A stretch of DNA of 64,000 bases from Flavobacterium sp. CF136 (GTDB lineage: Bacteria; Bacteroidota; Bacteroidia; Flavobacteriales; Flavobacteriaceae), in the NCBI RefSeq assembly GCF_000282055.1, contig NZ_AKJZ01000022.1, forward strand, positions 51,697 to 115,696, read 5' to 3'. Below the pieces are notes generated by a model. The model saw only the letters and a list, made by a program, of their open reading frames with translations, did no database searches and was not told the origin of the DNA. The first letter of the stretch is position 1, and each line of letters starts with the position of its first letter. Shown piece after piece: positions 25,410 to 33,929 of this stretch. The position numbers and the translations under genes are program-made.

Positions 25410-27644
25410 TTACTTAATTGTTACAATAATTTCTTTTTTGATGTCTCTGGAAGAATTTCCTAATTTCAAGGTATATTTTCCTGGTTCAACTGTCCATTTT
25501 TTTGAAGCTACATCATAGTAGGCTAATTCTTTAACCGGAACTTTAATTGTTATTGTATTTGAGCCTCCTGCTTTTACGTCTGTTTTTTGGAAACCTTTTA
25601 ATTCCTGTGCAGCACGTGTAATTTTCGAATCAGATTTAGATGCATACAATTGTACTACTTCTTTACCATCAACTTTTCCTGTGTTTTTAACGTCAACAGA
25701 AACAGTAATTGTTTCCGTTACTGCATAGGAAGTTTTGTCAGTTTTTGCATTATCGAAAGCAAAAGTGGTATATGATAATCCGAATCCAAAAGGATATAAC
25801 GGTGCAATTTTTTTAGTATCAAACCAACGGTATCCTATCAAAATTCCTTCAGCATAATTAACCTCTTTTCCACCAGGGAAACTGTTTGTTGCGTGTGCAG
25901 GCGAGTCCATAAGATTTTTAGGCATTGTCCAAGGCAATTTTCCTGATGGATTTACTTTTCCTAATAATACATCAGCCAAAGCATTTCCGCCTTCAGAGCC
26001 ATTAAACCAGCTCCAGACTAAAGCTGAAGTTTTTTTGCTTACTTCATTAATATCAAAAGGAGCTCCGGCAATCATAACCACAATGGTTTTAGGATTAACG
26101 GCTAATACTTTTTTGATTAATTCTTCTTGTCCGAATGGTAAGTGTAAATCTCTGCGATCTGAAGCTTCGGTTTCGTAATCACGATTTGAACCCGCAAAAA
26201 TGATAGCTACATCAGAATTTTTGGCTGCTTCTACCGCTTCCTGTAATTTAGCAGGATCTAATTGATCGATTGTTACCGGACCACTTGAAGTAATATTACC
26301 TAAATTTCCTTTATTTTTTTCTTCGTAACGCTCTAAGTATCCTTCTGCATAATTAATTTTGATTGATGATGGCAATCTGTTTTTCAAACCTTCCAAAGGT
26401 GTAATTTCTCTTTTGGTTTTTACACCGGCACCAAATCCCGCTAAAGCATTTTTCTTGGTTGCATTATTCCCAATTACGGCAATTGATTTAACACCATCCA
26501 GTTTTAAAGGCAATGCATTGTTATCATTTTTAAGTAAAACCACAGCTTCGGATGCGATTTTATACGCATCCTGATAATGTGCTTCGGTTGCAATACTTCC
26601 TTTAGCACGTTCTCCTCCGCCCATCGCTTTTACCTGAAACAAAACACGCAAAATACGTTTTACATGCAGATCAATTTCTGCTTCTGAAACTTCTCCGGAT
26701 TTTACAGCTGCAATAAGTTTATCAGCAAGGAAAAATTCGTTGAAAGGTTTTGGGGTTCCCATTTCAATATCCAAACCATTTTTTAAAGTTTTTGCTGTAG
26801 AATGTACCGCTGCCCAATCTGAAACTACTACGCCTTTAAATCCCCATTCGTCACGAAGGATTTTATTCAGCATATAATCATTTTCACATAAATATTCACC
26901 TCTAAACTTATTGTAAGCACCCATAATACTGTATGCTTTTGCTTCTTTTACAGACGCTTCAAATGCAGGAAGGTAAATTTCACGAAGTGTACGTTCATCA
27001 ATTTGTACATCGACAAAATCACGATTGGTTTCCTGATTGTTTGCTGCATAATGTTTCACGCAAGCCATAACATCTTTTTCCTGTAAACCAACAATTAAAG
27101 GCACGGCAATTTTTTTATTCAAAAACGGATCTTCAGACATATATTCATACGTTCTTCCCCCAAGTGGACTCCTTACCATATTAATTGCAGGCGAAAGCAG
27201 CATGTCTTTATCTCTGGCACGCAATTCTTCTCCTAAACTGTTACCGAATGTATGCGCCATTTCAGCATTCCAGGTTGCAGCCAAACCGCCTCCTGCAGGG
27301 TAATAAGTTGCAAAATCATTAGTTAAACCGGCCGGTGCCCAGTTATCACGAGAAATTTCTTCACGGACTCCTAACGGTCCATCAGCCATTTTTAATTCCG
27401 GAATACCTAAACGTTTTACACCGCCGTTACTAAACATGCTGTTACCGTGAAGCATGCCTATTTTTTCCTCAAGTGTCATTTGAGAAATTAACTTATCAAT
27501 TTCTGTGTCAAATTCTGACCCTATTTCTTTGCCTGCATATTCTTTTTGAGCAGAATCAGAGTCTGAACTTTGTGCGTAATTTTTACAAGAAGTAAAAGCC
27601 ACGAAAGCCATAGCTGCAGACAGGCATAAAATTTTGTTTTTCAT
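25410..27644 (-). CDS. GH3 beta-glucosidase/beta-xylosidase
   Basis: 744 residues from the ATG at 27644 (MKNKILCLSAAMAFVAFTSC, lipoprotein-type signal); the frame extends 14 codons further, but those lack a signal sequence. Domains in order: GH3 N-terminal barrel with KHYAANNQETNRDFVDVQIDERTL and nucleophile Asp in GFKGVVVSDWAAVHS, GH3 C-terminal alpha/beta sandwich (IFAGSNRDYETEASDRRDLHLP), and a fibronectin III-like domain (VSVDVKNTGKVDGKEVVQLY). The probable job is trimming beta-glucosyl ends of xyloglucan oligosaccharides in the periplasm. Activity on beta-xylosides is also possible. Confidence 0.92.
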   Translation of the reverse strand: MKNKILCLSAAMAFVAFTSCKNYAQSSDSDSAQKEYAGKEIGSEFDTEIDKLISQMTLEEKIGMLHGNSMFSNGGVKRLGIPELKMADGPLGVREEISRDNWAPAGLTNDFATYYPAGGGLAATWNAEMAHTFGNSLGEELRARDKDMLLSPAINMVRSPLGGRTYEYMSEDPFLNKKIAVPLIVGLQEKDVMACVKHYAANNQETNRDFVDVQIDERTLREIYLPAFEASVKEAKAYSIMGAYNKFRGEYLCENDYMLNKILRDEWGFKGVVVSDWAAVHSTAKTLKNGLDIEMGTPKPFNEFFLADKLIAAVKSGEVSEAEIDLHVKRILRVLFQVKAMGGGERAKGSIATEAHYQDAYKIASEAVVLLKNDNNALPLKLDGVKSIAVIGNNATKKNALAGFGAGVKTKREITPLEGLKNRLPSSIKINYAEGYLERYEEKNKGNLGNITSSGPVTIDQLDPAKLQEAVEAAKNSDVAIIFAGSNRDYETEASDRRDLHLPFGQEELIKKVLAVNPKTIVVMIAGAPFDINEVSKKTSALVWSWFNGSEGGNALADVLLGKVNPSGKLPWTMPKNLMDSPAHATNSFPGGKEVNYAEGILIGYRWFDTKKIAPLYPFGFGLSYTTFAFDNAKTDKTSYAVTETITVSVDVKNTGKVDGKEVVQLYASKSDSKITRAAQELKGFQKTDVKAGGSNTITIKVPVKELAYYDVASKKWTVEPGKYTLKLGNSSRDIKKEIIVTIK

Positions 27645-27755
27645 AGATAGTTCCCTTTTTTTAGATTTAAAAATTTTCATCCTCACTAAAAATCTTTAAA
27701 TCGTGGTGTTTAATTTGTTCGTGGTTTTTGTTTTTGGTTTTTGTTTATTTTTAAA

Positions 27756-29348
27756 TTATTGTTTTATCAGATTTAGCATGATAACATCATTCTCATTTAT
27801 TTTGAAATCTCTGCTAAAAGTTCCTTTAGAATCAATAGTTATTTTTTCTGCAGCAATTGGAGCTCCGTTATTTTTTGCTTTTATTGAATTTACCTGCTCA
27901 CGTGTTAACTGGCCTGGCTTATTTAAAGACAAATAATCAGCATACGCATCATTCGATTTATATCCAACTTTGTATATTTCTAAAATGTATTTCCCCTTCT
28001 GTAATCCGCCGATTTCAATTTTTACTTTTCCCTTTTCTTTTGATGGCAGATCCTGGATATAATAGGTCTGGTTCCATACTTTATCACCAGGATGCGTATT
28101 GGTAAAATCCCAGAATAAAAGCTCCATATCTCCTTTTGAATTTTTACTTGCCCAGGAAGATTTATCTGTATTTTGAAGTTCTGTTTCACCCAATTTATTC
28201 ATCAAATAATAAGAGAAATAAGCCGGTTTTTTAATTCCTTGTGTGTTCATTAATCCGAATCCTCCGTGAAAAGGGGTGAATCTTGGACCTGCTTCTTCAA
28301 AAATATCGGTAAAAACCCAATACGACATTGAGTTCGCAGCGTTGCCAACTTGTTTCAGTTTTTGAAGAATATATGCTGCTGAATGATAACTGTCATGGAT
28401 TGGATCTGAAGGTGTATAGGAAGAACTCCATTCTGTATAATGCAATTCCAGATTTGGTTTGACAGAATTTGCAATCTGCTTTCGCGAATTAATAACATCA
28501 CCACTGATACTATTCTCGTCTGGACTAAGCACTGTTCCAGAAATTCCGAACTCGTCTAAATATCCTTGGTTAACACCATAAGTGTGTGTTGAAATAAAAT
28601 CTAACGGAACATTCTTTTTGGCGCAAAATTCAATTGTTTCAGGAACCCAGCCAGCACCGGCTGTTGCAGGTCCGCCCACTTTAAAATCTTTATTTACAGC
28701 TTTTATGCCACGCGCAGTATATTCGTATAATTTAAAATATTCATCCTGAGTACCGGTCCAGAAACCCGGAGTCAGATTAGGTTCATTCCAAACCTCGAAA
28801 TACCATGTTTTTACTTCTTCAGCTCCGTAACGCTCAGAAAAATGAGCAGTTAAGTTGCGAATTAAGTCTTCCCATTTTTTATAATCTTTTGGAGGGGTTA
28901 CATTTCCTTTCCACCAAAAAATAGTTTGGGGACCGCTTGCCAATGCTGAAGGCATAAAGCCTAATTCAACAAAAGGTTTCATCTTGATACTTACAATAAA
29001 GTCATACAAAGCATCTATGTATTGATAATTGTATTCAGGATTTCCATCTTTATCTTCACGGTAAACTGCCATATCATCAGATAATAAACCGTGCATTCTG
29101 ATGTATTTAAAATCACACTCTTTTTTTGTGATTGCGAGCTGTTGCTGCCAATCAGCTCTTAAACCTTCGTTAGCTCTCCCTGCTCCAACACATTCTTTGA
29201 ACATGGTATTAAGCTTTCCGGCAGTTTTATTATAATCTACTTTTATGATTCTATTTGCTGATACGTTTTCAGAAATAACATTTTGTCCAAACAATTTGAC
29301 ATTGATTAGAAGTATTAAAATAAAAAATGTTCCTAAATTTCTTTTCAT
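27756..29348 (-). CDS. GH39 family beta-xylosidase-like enzyme
   Basis: 530 residues with signal peptide (NLGTFFILILLINVKLFGQ). Clan GH-A barrel with GH39 features: acid/base Glu189 in WYFEVWNEPNL and nucleophile Glu306 in LELHYTEWSSSY; other landmarks are FKYIRMHGLLSDDM, VGGPATAGAGWVPE and ISTHTYGV. A C-terminal beta domain (residues ~385-530) closes the protein. GH39 enzymes cleave beta-1,4-xylosides or related links. This member suggests the locus may also handle xylan-type fragments, or another decoration. It sits between GH97 and GH3. Confidence 0.9.
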   Translation of the reverse strand: MKRNLGTFFILILLINVKLFGQNVISENVSANRIIKVDYNKTAGKLNTMFKECVGAGRANEGLRADWQQQLAITKKECDFKYIRMHGLLSDDMAVYREDKDGNPEYNYQYIDALYDFIVSIKMKPFVELGFMPSALASGPQTIFWWKGNVTPPKDYKKWEDLIRNLTAHFSERYGAEEVKTWYFEVWNEPNLTPGFWTGTQDEYFKLYEYTARGIKAVNKDFKVGGPATAGAGWVPETIEFCAKKNVPLDFISTHTYGVNQGYLDEFGISGTVLSPDENSISGDVINSRKQIANSVKPNLELHYTEWSSSYTPSDPIHDSYHSAAYILQKLKQVGNAANSMSYWVFTDIFEEAGPRFTPFHGGFGLMNTQGIKKPAYFSYYLMNKLGETELQNTDKSSWASKNSKGDMELLFWDFTNTHPGDKVWNQTYYIQDLPSKEKGKVKIEIGGLQKGKYILEIYKVGYKSNDAYADYLSLNKPGQLTREQVNSIKAKNNGAPIAAEKITIDSKGTFSRDFKINENDVIMLNLIKQ

Positions 29349-29418
29349 TGGATGTTTTTAGAATTAAATCAAAGTGAAACAAAGCAGAGACACATACTAC
29401 TGCAATCTCTACAATAAA

Positions 29419-31422
29419 TTATATTTTTTTAAATCGGATTGCTGTTCCGCCAGCACCACCTAAATGTAATTTTAATGAATCTGAAGCTTTAACTGTTTTC
29501 TTAGAAATTGCTACTGCAGATGGATTATGCGTTTCATCAGTTCCTTCAGCATCAGCATAAATCTGAGCTTCATAAGTTACTTTTGGATCTAAAAATGATA
29601 ACGAAACTTCTACATCACGAGCATTTTCATTTGTAATACTTCCTAAATACCAATCAGCACTATTTCTGTCTTTACGGGCTGTTGTGATGTATTGTCCAAT
29701 TTTTCCATCCAGTACTTTAGTATCTTCCCAATCTGTTGGAACATCTTTTAAGAATTGCAATGCCGGTTTTCCTTCGTAATTTTCAGGAAGATCGGCCATC
29801 ATCTGGATTGGGGCGTAAATTGTTACATACAATGCCAATTGCTGTGCTGTTGTACCATGAACTCTTTTTCCGGGATAACCTTGTTTTACCTCAACATCAA
29901 AAATTCCCGGTGTAAAATCCATTGGTCCTGAAAGTAATCTTGTAAAAGGAATAATAGTCAAATGACTTGGCGGATTTCCTTCGCTCCATGCATTATATTC
30001 TTGTCCTCTCGCTGCTTCTCTTGAAACCATGTTTGGATAAGTACGACGTTCACCTGTGTCTTTTATTGACTCGTGGTATAAAACTGCTAAATCATATTCG
30101 GCTGCTTTTTCTAAAATATATCTGAAATAATTCACTCCAAATTGTCCAAAGTGCCACTCTTTCATATTTAATTTAGAACCAACGTGGCCAATTTTAACCG
30201 AGTGCATTCCTAATTTTTTATACAATGCAAAACCTTCATCTACTTCTTTTAAGTAATTAATCAGGTTTGATCCTGTTTCATGATACCCGATAAGTGCTAC
30301 GTCTTTTTGTTTTCCGTATTCTACCACTTTTTCTAAATCGAAATTATCGGCACTTTTTGTAAAACTAAACATGTGCATTTTGTTTTCATACCATGCAGGT
30401 GTCCAGCCTTTGTTCCAGCCTTCGATCAATAAATGATGAAACCCTTCTTTGGCAGTAAAATCAATATATTCCTCAGCATGTTTGGTCGTTGCTCCTTGTT
30501 TATCGCTTTCCCAAAATGTATATTTTCCAATGTGCATTCCCCACCAGATCCCAAAATATTTGTATGGTTTGAAGTAGCTTGTGTTCTTTAATTTATTTGG
30601 TTCATTTAAATTCAAAATCAAATAAGAAGTAATTAAATCTGCTGGTTTTTCTCCAATTTGAATCGTTCTCCAGGAAGAAGTAAAAGTGTCTTTTACGCGA
30701 ACTTTTACACCATCAGCCCATGGCACCAAATCAGATTTAAGTTCAGTTCCTTTAGTATTTACCAAAGTCATACTTGCAAAATCTACCAGATTTGCTTCGT
30801 GAAAACTCAATGCCAATCCGCTTTTACTTTCTATAGTAAGTGGTGTCAAAACTGTATCAAGTGTACTAACCGGAGCATCTTTAAAAAGATATTCGTCGCG
30901 ATTTTCTCTATTTGCCGGAATCCACCATGCCTTCCCATCTTCTTTTAGATTGAAAGTCGTTTTTTCATCCATAATAAAAATGCTGTCTTTTACATTTTGT
31001 TTTGGATAAACATATCTAAAGGCAACCCCATCATCAAAAGCACGAAACTGAATCTCAAGCTTACGTTTATTTTTTCCTTTTTGCTGTAGTTCAACCACTA
31101 ATTGATTGTAGTGATTTCTGATATTTTTCTTTTCTCCCCAAACCTGTTCCCAAGTTTCATCAAAAGAAGTATTTTTTACATTTTTGATTTCAAAATTAGA
31201 ACTCAAATCTTCATTGCCTTTCAATAAAAATCCCATATCAGATCGTGTAATTACTTCAGTCTTACCGTGCGAAACAGCATATTTTGGAGCATTTTTCACC
31301 AATTCGAACTTTATTATGTTCTGTCCATTTGGCGAAGCCAGTTCATAAGCATTTTTATTTTTTTGGCTATAACCAATCGCAATGGAAAGCAGTACAGTAG
31401 AAAGGATTAAATGTTTTTTCAT
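29419..31422 (-). CDS. GH97 family glycosidase, SusB-like (inverting) residues
   Basis: 667 residues with signal peptide (LILSTVLLSIAIGYSQ). A N-terminal beta-sandwich (LASPNGQNIIKFEL; AFDDGVAFRYVYP) leads into a TIM barrel (FGIWWGMHIGKYTFWES) and a C-terminal beta domain. GH97 splits into inverting alpha-glucosidases, which use glutamates, and retaining alpha-galactosidases, which use an Asp nucleophile. Here Glu382 (GYHETGSN), Glu451 (LYHESIKDTG) and Glu475 (GQEYNAW) have the spacing I recall for SusB Glu439/508/532. The position of the retaining-type Asp is Gly412 (VKIGHVG). The inverting type is therefore inferred. Its substrate in this locus is unclear. Confidence 0.9.
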   Translation of the reverse strand: MKKHLILSTVLLSIAIGYSQKNKNAYELASPNGQNIIKFELVKNAPKYAVSHGKTEVITRSDMGFLLKGNEDLSSNFEIKNVKNTSFDETWEQVWGEKKNIRNHYNQLVVELQQKGKNKRKLEIQFRAFDDGVAFRYVYPKQNVKDSIFIMDEKTTFNLKEDGKAWWIPANRENRDEYLFKDAPVSTLDTVLTPLTIESKSGLALSFHEANLVDFASMTLVNTKGTELKSDLVPWADGVKVRVKDTFTSSWRTIQIGEKPADLITSYLILNLNEPNKLKNTSYFKPYKYFGIWWGMHIGKYTFWESDKQGATTKHAEEYIDFTAKEGFHHLLIEGWNKGWTPAWYENKMHMFSFTKSADNFDLEKVVEYGKQKDVALIGYHETGSNLINYLKEVDEGFALYKKLGMHSVKIGHVGSKLNMKEWHFGQFGVNYFRYILEKAAEYDLAVLYHESIKDTGERRTYPNMVSREAARGQEYNAWSEGNPPSHLTIIPFTRLLSGPMDFTPGIFDVEVKQGYPGKRVHGTTAQQLALYVTIYAPIQMMADLPENYEGKPALQFLKDVPTDWEDTKVLDGKIGQYITTARKDRNSADWYLGSITNENARDVEVSLSFLDPKVTYEAQIYADAEGTDETHNPSAVAISKKTVKASDSLKLHLGGAGGTAIRFKKI

Positions 31423-31449
31423 GGTATTATTTTTTAAATCGTATTATAT

Positions 31450-31478
31450 AAATCGGGTGATGGGGATTCACCCGATTT
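31450..31478 (-). promoter_or_regulatory. intercistronic hairpin between GH31 and GH97
   Basis: AAATCGGGTGA (31450-31460) pairs with TCACCCGATTT (31468-31478), an 11-bp perfect stem with a 7-base loop. No T-run follows on the minus strand, so it looks like an mRNA-stabilising or processing hairpin rather than a terminator. Confidence 0.5.
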
Positions 31479-31500
31479 AAAAAACTAAACTAAACAAAAC

Positions 31501-33900
31501 CTATTTTAGCCACTCGGTTTTAAAAGTGGTTTTCCCGGTTAATGCATTTGGTGCAACTTCAAAATTGTTTCCTTTTTTGGTAACCGTAATTTCCTGAACA
31601 GCATCCCCATTTGGCAAAAATACTTTTGCTGATGCTGAAGTTGTTTTGTCACTGGCAAACACTTTAAGTGTTAATTTGCTCCAATCCATATCTTTGGTTG
31701 ATTGAGCCAAACCAATATGCGGCAAGGCAGTTCCATCTTTTACCAAAACTACAATTGGCACTTCGCCGGCTTTAATTTTATGCCATCCCCCTTCGTATAC
31801 TTTTTTAGTCTGGTAATCTATCCAGGTGCCTGCCGGAAGGTAAACGTCTCTCTCCGTTACTTCTTCAAACAATGGGGCAACCAACATACTTGAACCAAAT
31901 AAATATTCATTATCAACTAACCACGCTCCCGGATCGTTTGGATATTCTACAAATAAAGCACGCATCATTGGTAATCCTTTTTGAGAACTTTCTTTTGCCT
32001 GTGCATAGATGTATGGCATTAATTCGTAACGCATATTATCTGCTTTTCTAAATCCTTCAAGGAAATCTTTACTGTATAACCATGGTTCGCGTGGAGGTTC
32101 TCCGTGGCTTCTTACGTGTGAAGTAAACATCCCAAATGGAGCCCATCTTCTGTATAAATTCTCAGGTGATTTAGTTGCAAATCCTCCAACATCATGACTC
32201 CAAAAACTGAATCCGCTTAATCCTAATGAAAGTCCGCCTCTTAATTCGGCAGACATTGCTCCATTACTTGTTTCGGCATCACCACCCCAGTGTAAAGGGT
32301 AACGCTGGCTTCCTGCCCAAGTACTTCTTGCCCAGATTAATGTGTATCCTTTTTCTTTCTGAGTAATTTCGGCAACAGCTTTATTGTAGCGTAACGGGTA
32401 TAAATTATGCTCGTAGAAACCAGTGCGTCCTGAATGATAAATTCCGTCCGGCGGAGCAGCTTCTCCAAAATCTACTTTAAAAACAGAAACTCCCTGATCG
32501 AATAAACGTTTCAATTTGGCCTGATACCATGTTACTGTTTCAGGATTTGAGAAATCTAAAACGGCATCTTCATAAGGCAGATTTCCTTTACGGTCTCTTA
32601 CCGCTAAATTTTTATCCATGATTTCATTGAACAATGTGTTTTTTGGAGTGAAATAAGGCAGCTGCCATAAACAAACATGAAAACCATCATCTTTCAAATC
32701 AGACATCATTTTTTCAGCATCCGGGAAACGGGCTTTTGCAAATTCATAATTGTTTCTCCAGTCTACATCAAACCAACCTGTATCAAAATGAATTACATCG
32801 GTTGGAATTTTATATTTACGTAAATCTTTTGCTACTTCGCGGCCTTCTTTTTCAGAAAAATACGTAATACGGCTCATCCAGAAACCAAATGACCAAAGTG
32901 GCGGCATTGCTGCTTTTCCAGTCAAATCAGTATATTGATCTAATATGTCTTTTGGCTCTCCGATGAAGAAAAATAAATCGGCTTCATCATCTCCAATATA
33001 CATTTCGTTTGCACTTCCAAAATATCTTCCAAAATCAACTGTAATTGGTGTTGAATGATGCATAAAGACACCATAACCACGGCTGCTCATATAAAACGGA
33101 ACTGGCTTGTACATGGTTTCATTTTGGATTCCGTTGGCGTCATCTGCCCACAAAACTACTTTTTGTCCGCGTTTGTTGAATTGTGTGAAAGATTCTCCAC
33201 AACCAAATATTTTTTCATCAGGTTCTAAGCTGAAAGCTGCACCCATACTCCTTGAATAATCGCTGTTCCTGCGTACATATGAGAACGGAAGTGATGGTGT
33301 ATATCCGTTTGCGAAATCAGAATTATGAAGTGTGCTTGTTAGCAGCTTTCCTTTTTCATCATAGATTTTTATATGCCATGGCTTTGATAAAATCTCAACA
33401 ACGCCATGTTTGCTGGTATATTTATGGCCTCCTTCCATCTTAGAATATTTCCATAATTCCGGGTGATTTGGAGCAACACCATCAACCAACATTAGAGATT
33501 CTTTCTGGGGATGGAATTGAGGCCCTGAAGTTGTTTTAATTCGGATTGTTCTGTCTGAAACAAATTGAATTTCAAAAGGTAAAAGTGGTGAAACTTCATA
33601 TTCAGTAGTAGGAAACTCATTTGCCACAACTGTATCAGGTTTCATCATCATGTTGTTGAAAGCCTGACGTGTTTTATAATTATAGCGCAAATACTTTATA
33701 GTTCCTTTTCCTGTTACAGGGTCAAAACTTGTTAGCTCATCTGCAAAATAAAAGGTATTCAAATAATTTTGAAAATCTTTGCTGATATCTATTGGAGCAT
33801 TAAGCACATCTGCATTTTGAATTTGTGCGGACGCTTTTGGCGAAAGCAACAAACCAAAACCCATGAATAGAGACAAGGAAACTATCTGTATTTTTTTCAT
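31501..33900 (-). CDS. GH31 alpha-xylosidase
   Basis: 799 residues with a signal peptide (SLSLFMGFGLLLSPKASAQ). The GH31 core shows nucleophile Asp477 in VFKVDFGEAAPPDG and acid/base Asp541 in LHWGGDAETSN. The KxDFGE pattern and the HFDTGWFDVDW loop match YicI-type alpha-xylosidases rather than alpha-glucosidases (whose nucleophile motif is usually WxDMNE). It lacks an obvious PA14 insert, unlike BoGH31A. It would remove the terminal non-reducing alpha-1,6-xylose from xyloglucan oligosaccharides, supplying xylose to XylA. It lies 29 bp after GH2. Confidence 0.93.
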   Translation of the reverse strand: MKKIQIVSLSLFMGFGLLLSPKASAQIQNADVLNAPIDISKDFQNYLNTFYFADELTSFDPVTGKGTIKYLRYNYKTRQAFNNMMMKPDTVVANEFPTTEYEVSPLLPFEIQFVSDRTIRIKTTSGPQFHPQKESLMLVDGVAPNHPELWKYSKMEGGHKYTSKHGVVEILSKPWHIKIYDEKGKLLTSTLHNSDFANGYTPSLPFSYVRRNSDYSRSMGAAFSLEPDEKIFGCGESFTQFNKRGQKVVLWADDANGIQNETMYKPVPFYMSSRGYGVFMHHSTPITVDFGRYFGSANEMYIGDDEADLFFFIGEPKDILDQYTDLTGKAAMPPLWSFGFWMSRITYFSEKEGREVAKDLRKYKIPTDVIHFDTGWFDVDWRNNYEFAKARFPDAEKMMSDLKDDGFHVCLWQLPYFTPKNTLFNEIMDKNLAVRDRKGNLPYEDAVLDFSNPETVTWYQAKLKRLFDQGVSVFKVDFGEAAPPDGIYHSGRTGFYEHNLYPLRYNKAVAEITQKEKGYTLIWARSTWAGSQRYPLHWGGDAETSNGAMSAELRGGLSLGLSGFSFWSHDVGGFATKSPENLYRRWAPFGMFTSHVRSHGEPPREPWLYSKDFLEGFRKADNMRYELMPYIYAQAKESSQKGLPMMRALFVEYPNDPGAWLVDNEYLFGSSMLVAPLFEEVTERDVYLPAGTWIDYQTKKVYEGGWHKIKAGEVPIVVLVKDGTALPHIGLAQSTKDMDWSKLTLKVFASDKTTSASAKVFLPNGDAVQEITVTKKGNNFEVAPNALTGKTTFKTEWLK

Positions 33901-33929
33901 TGTGTGTTTTTAGTGTTATTTATTTGTTT

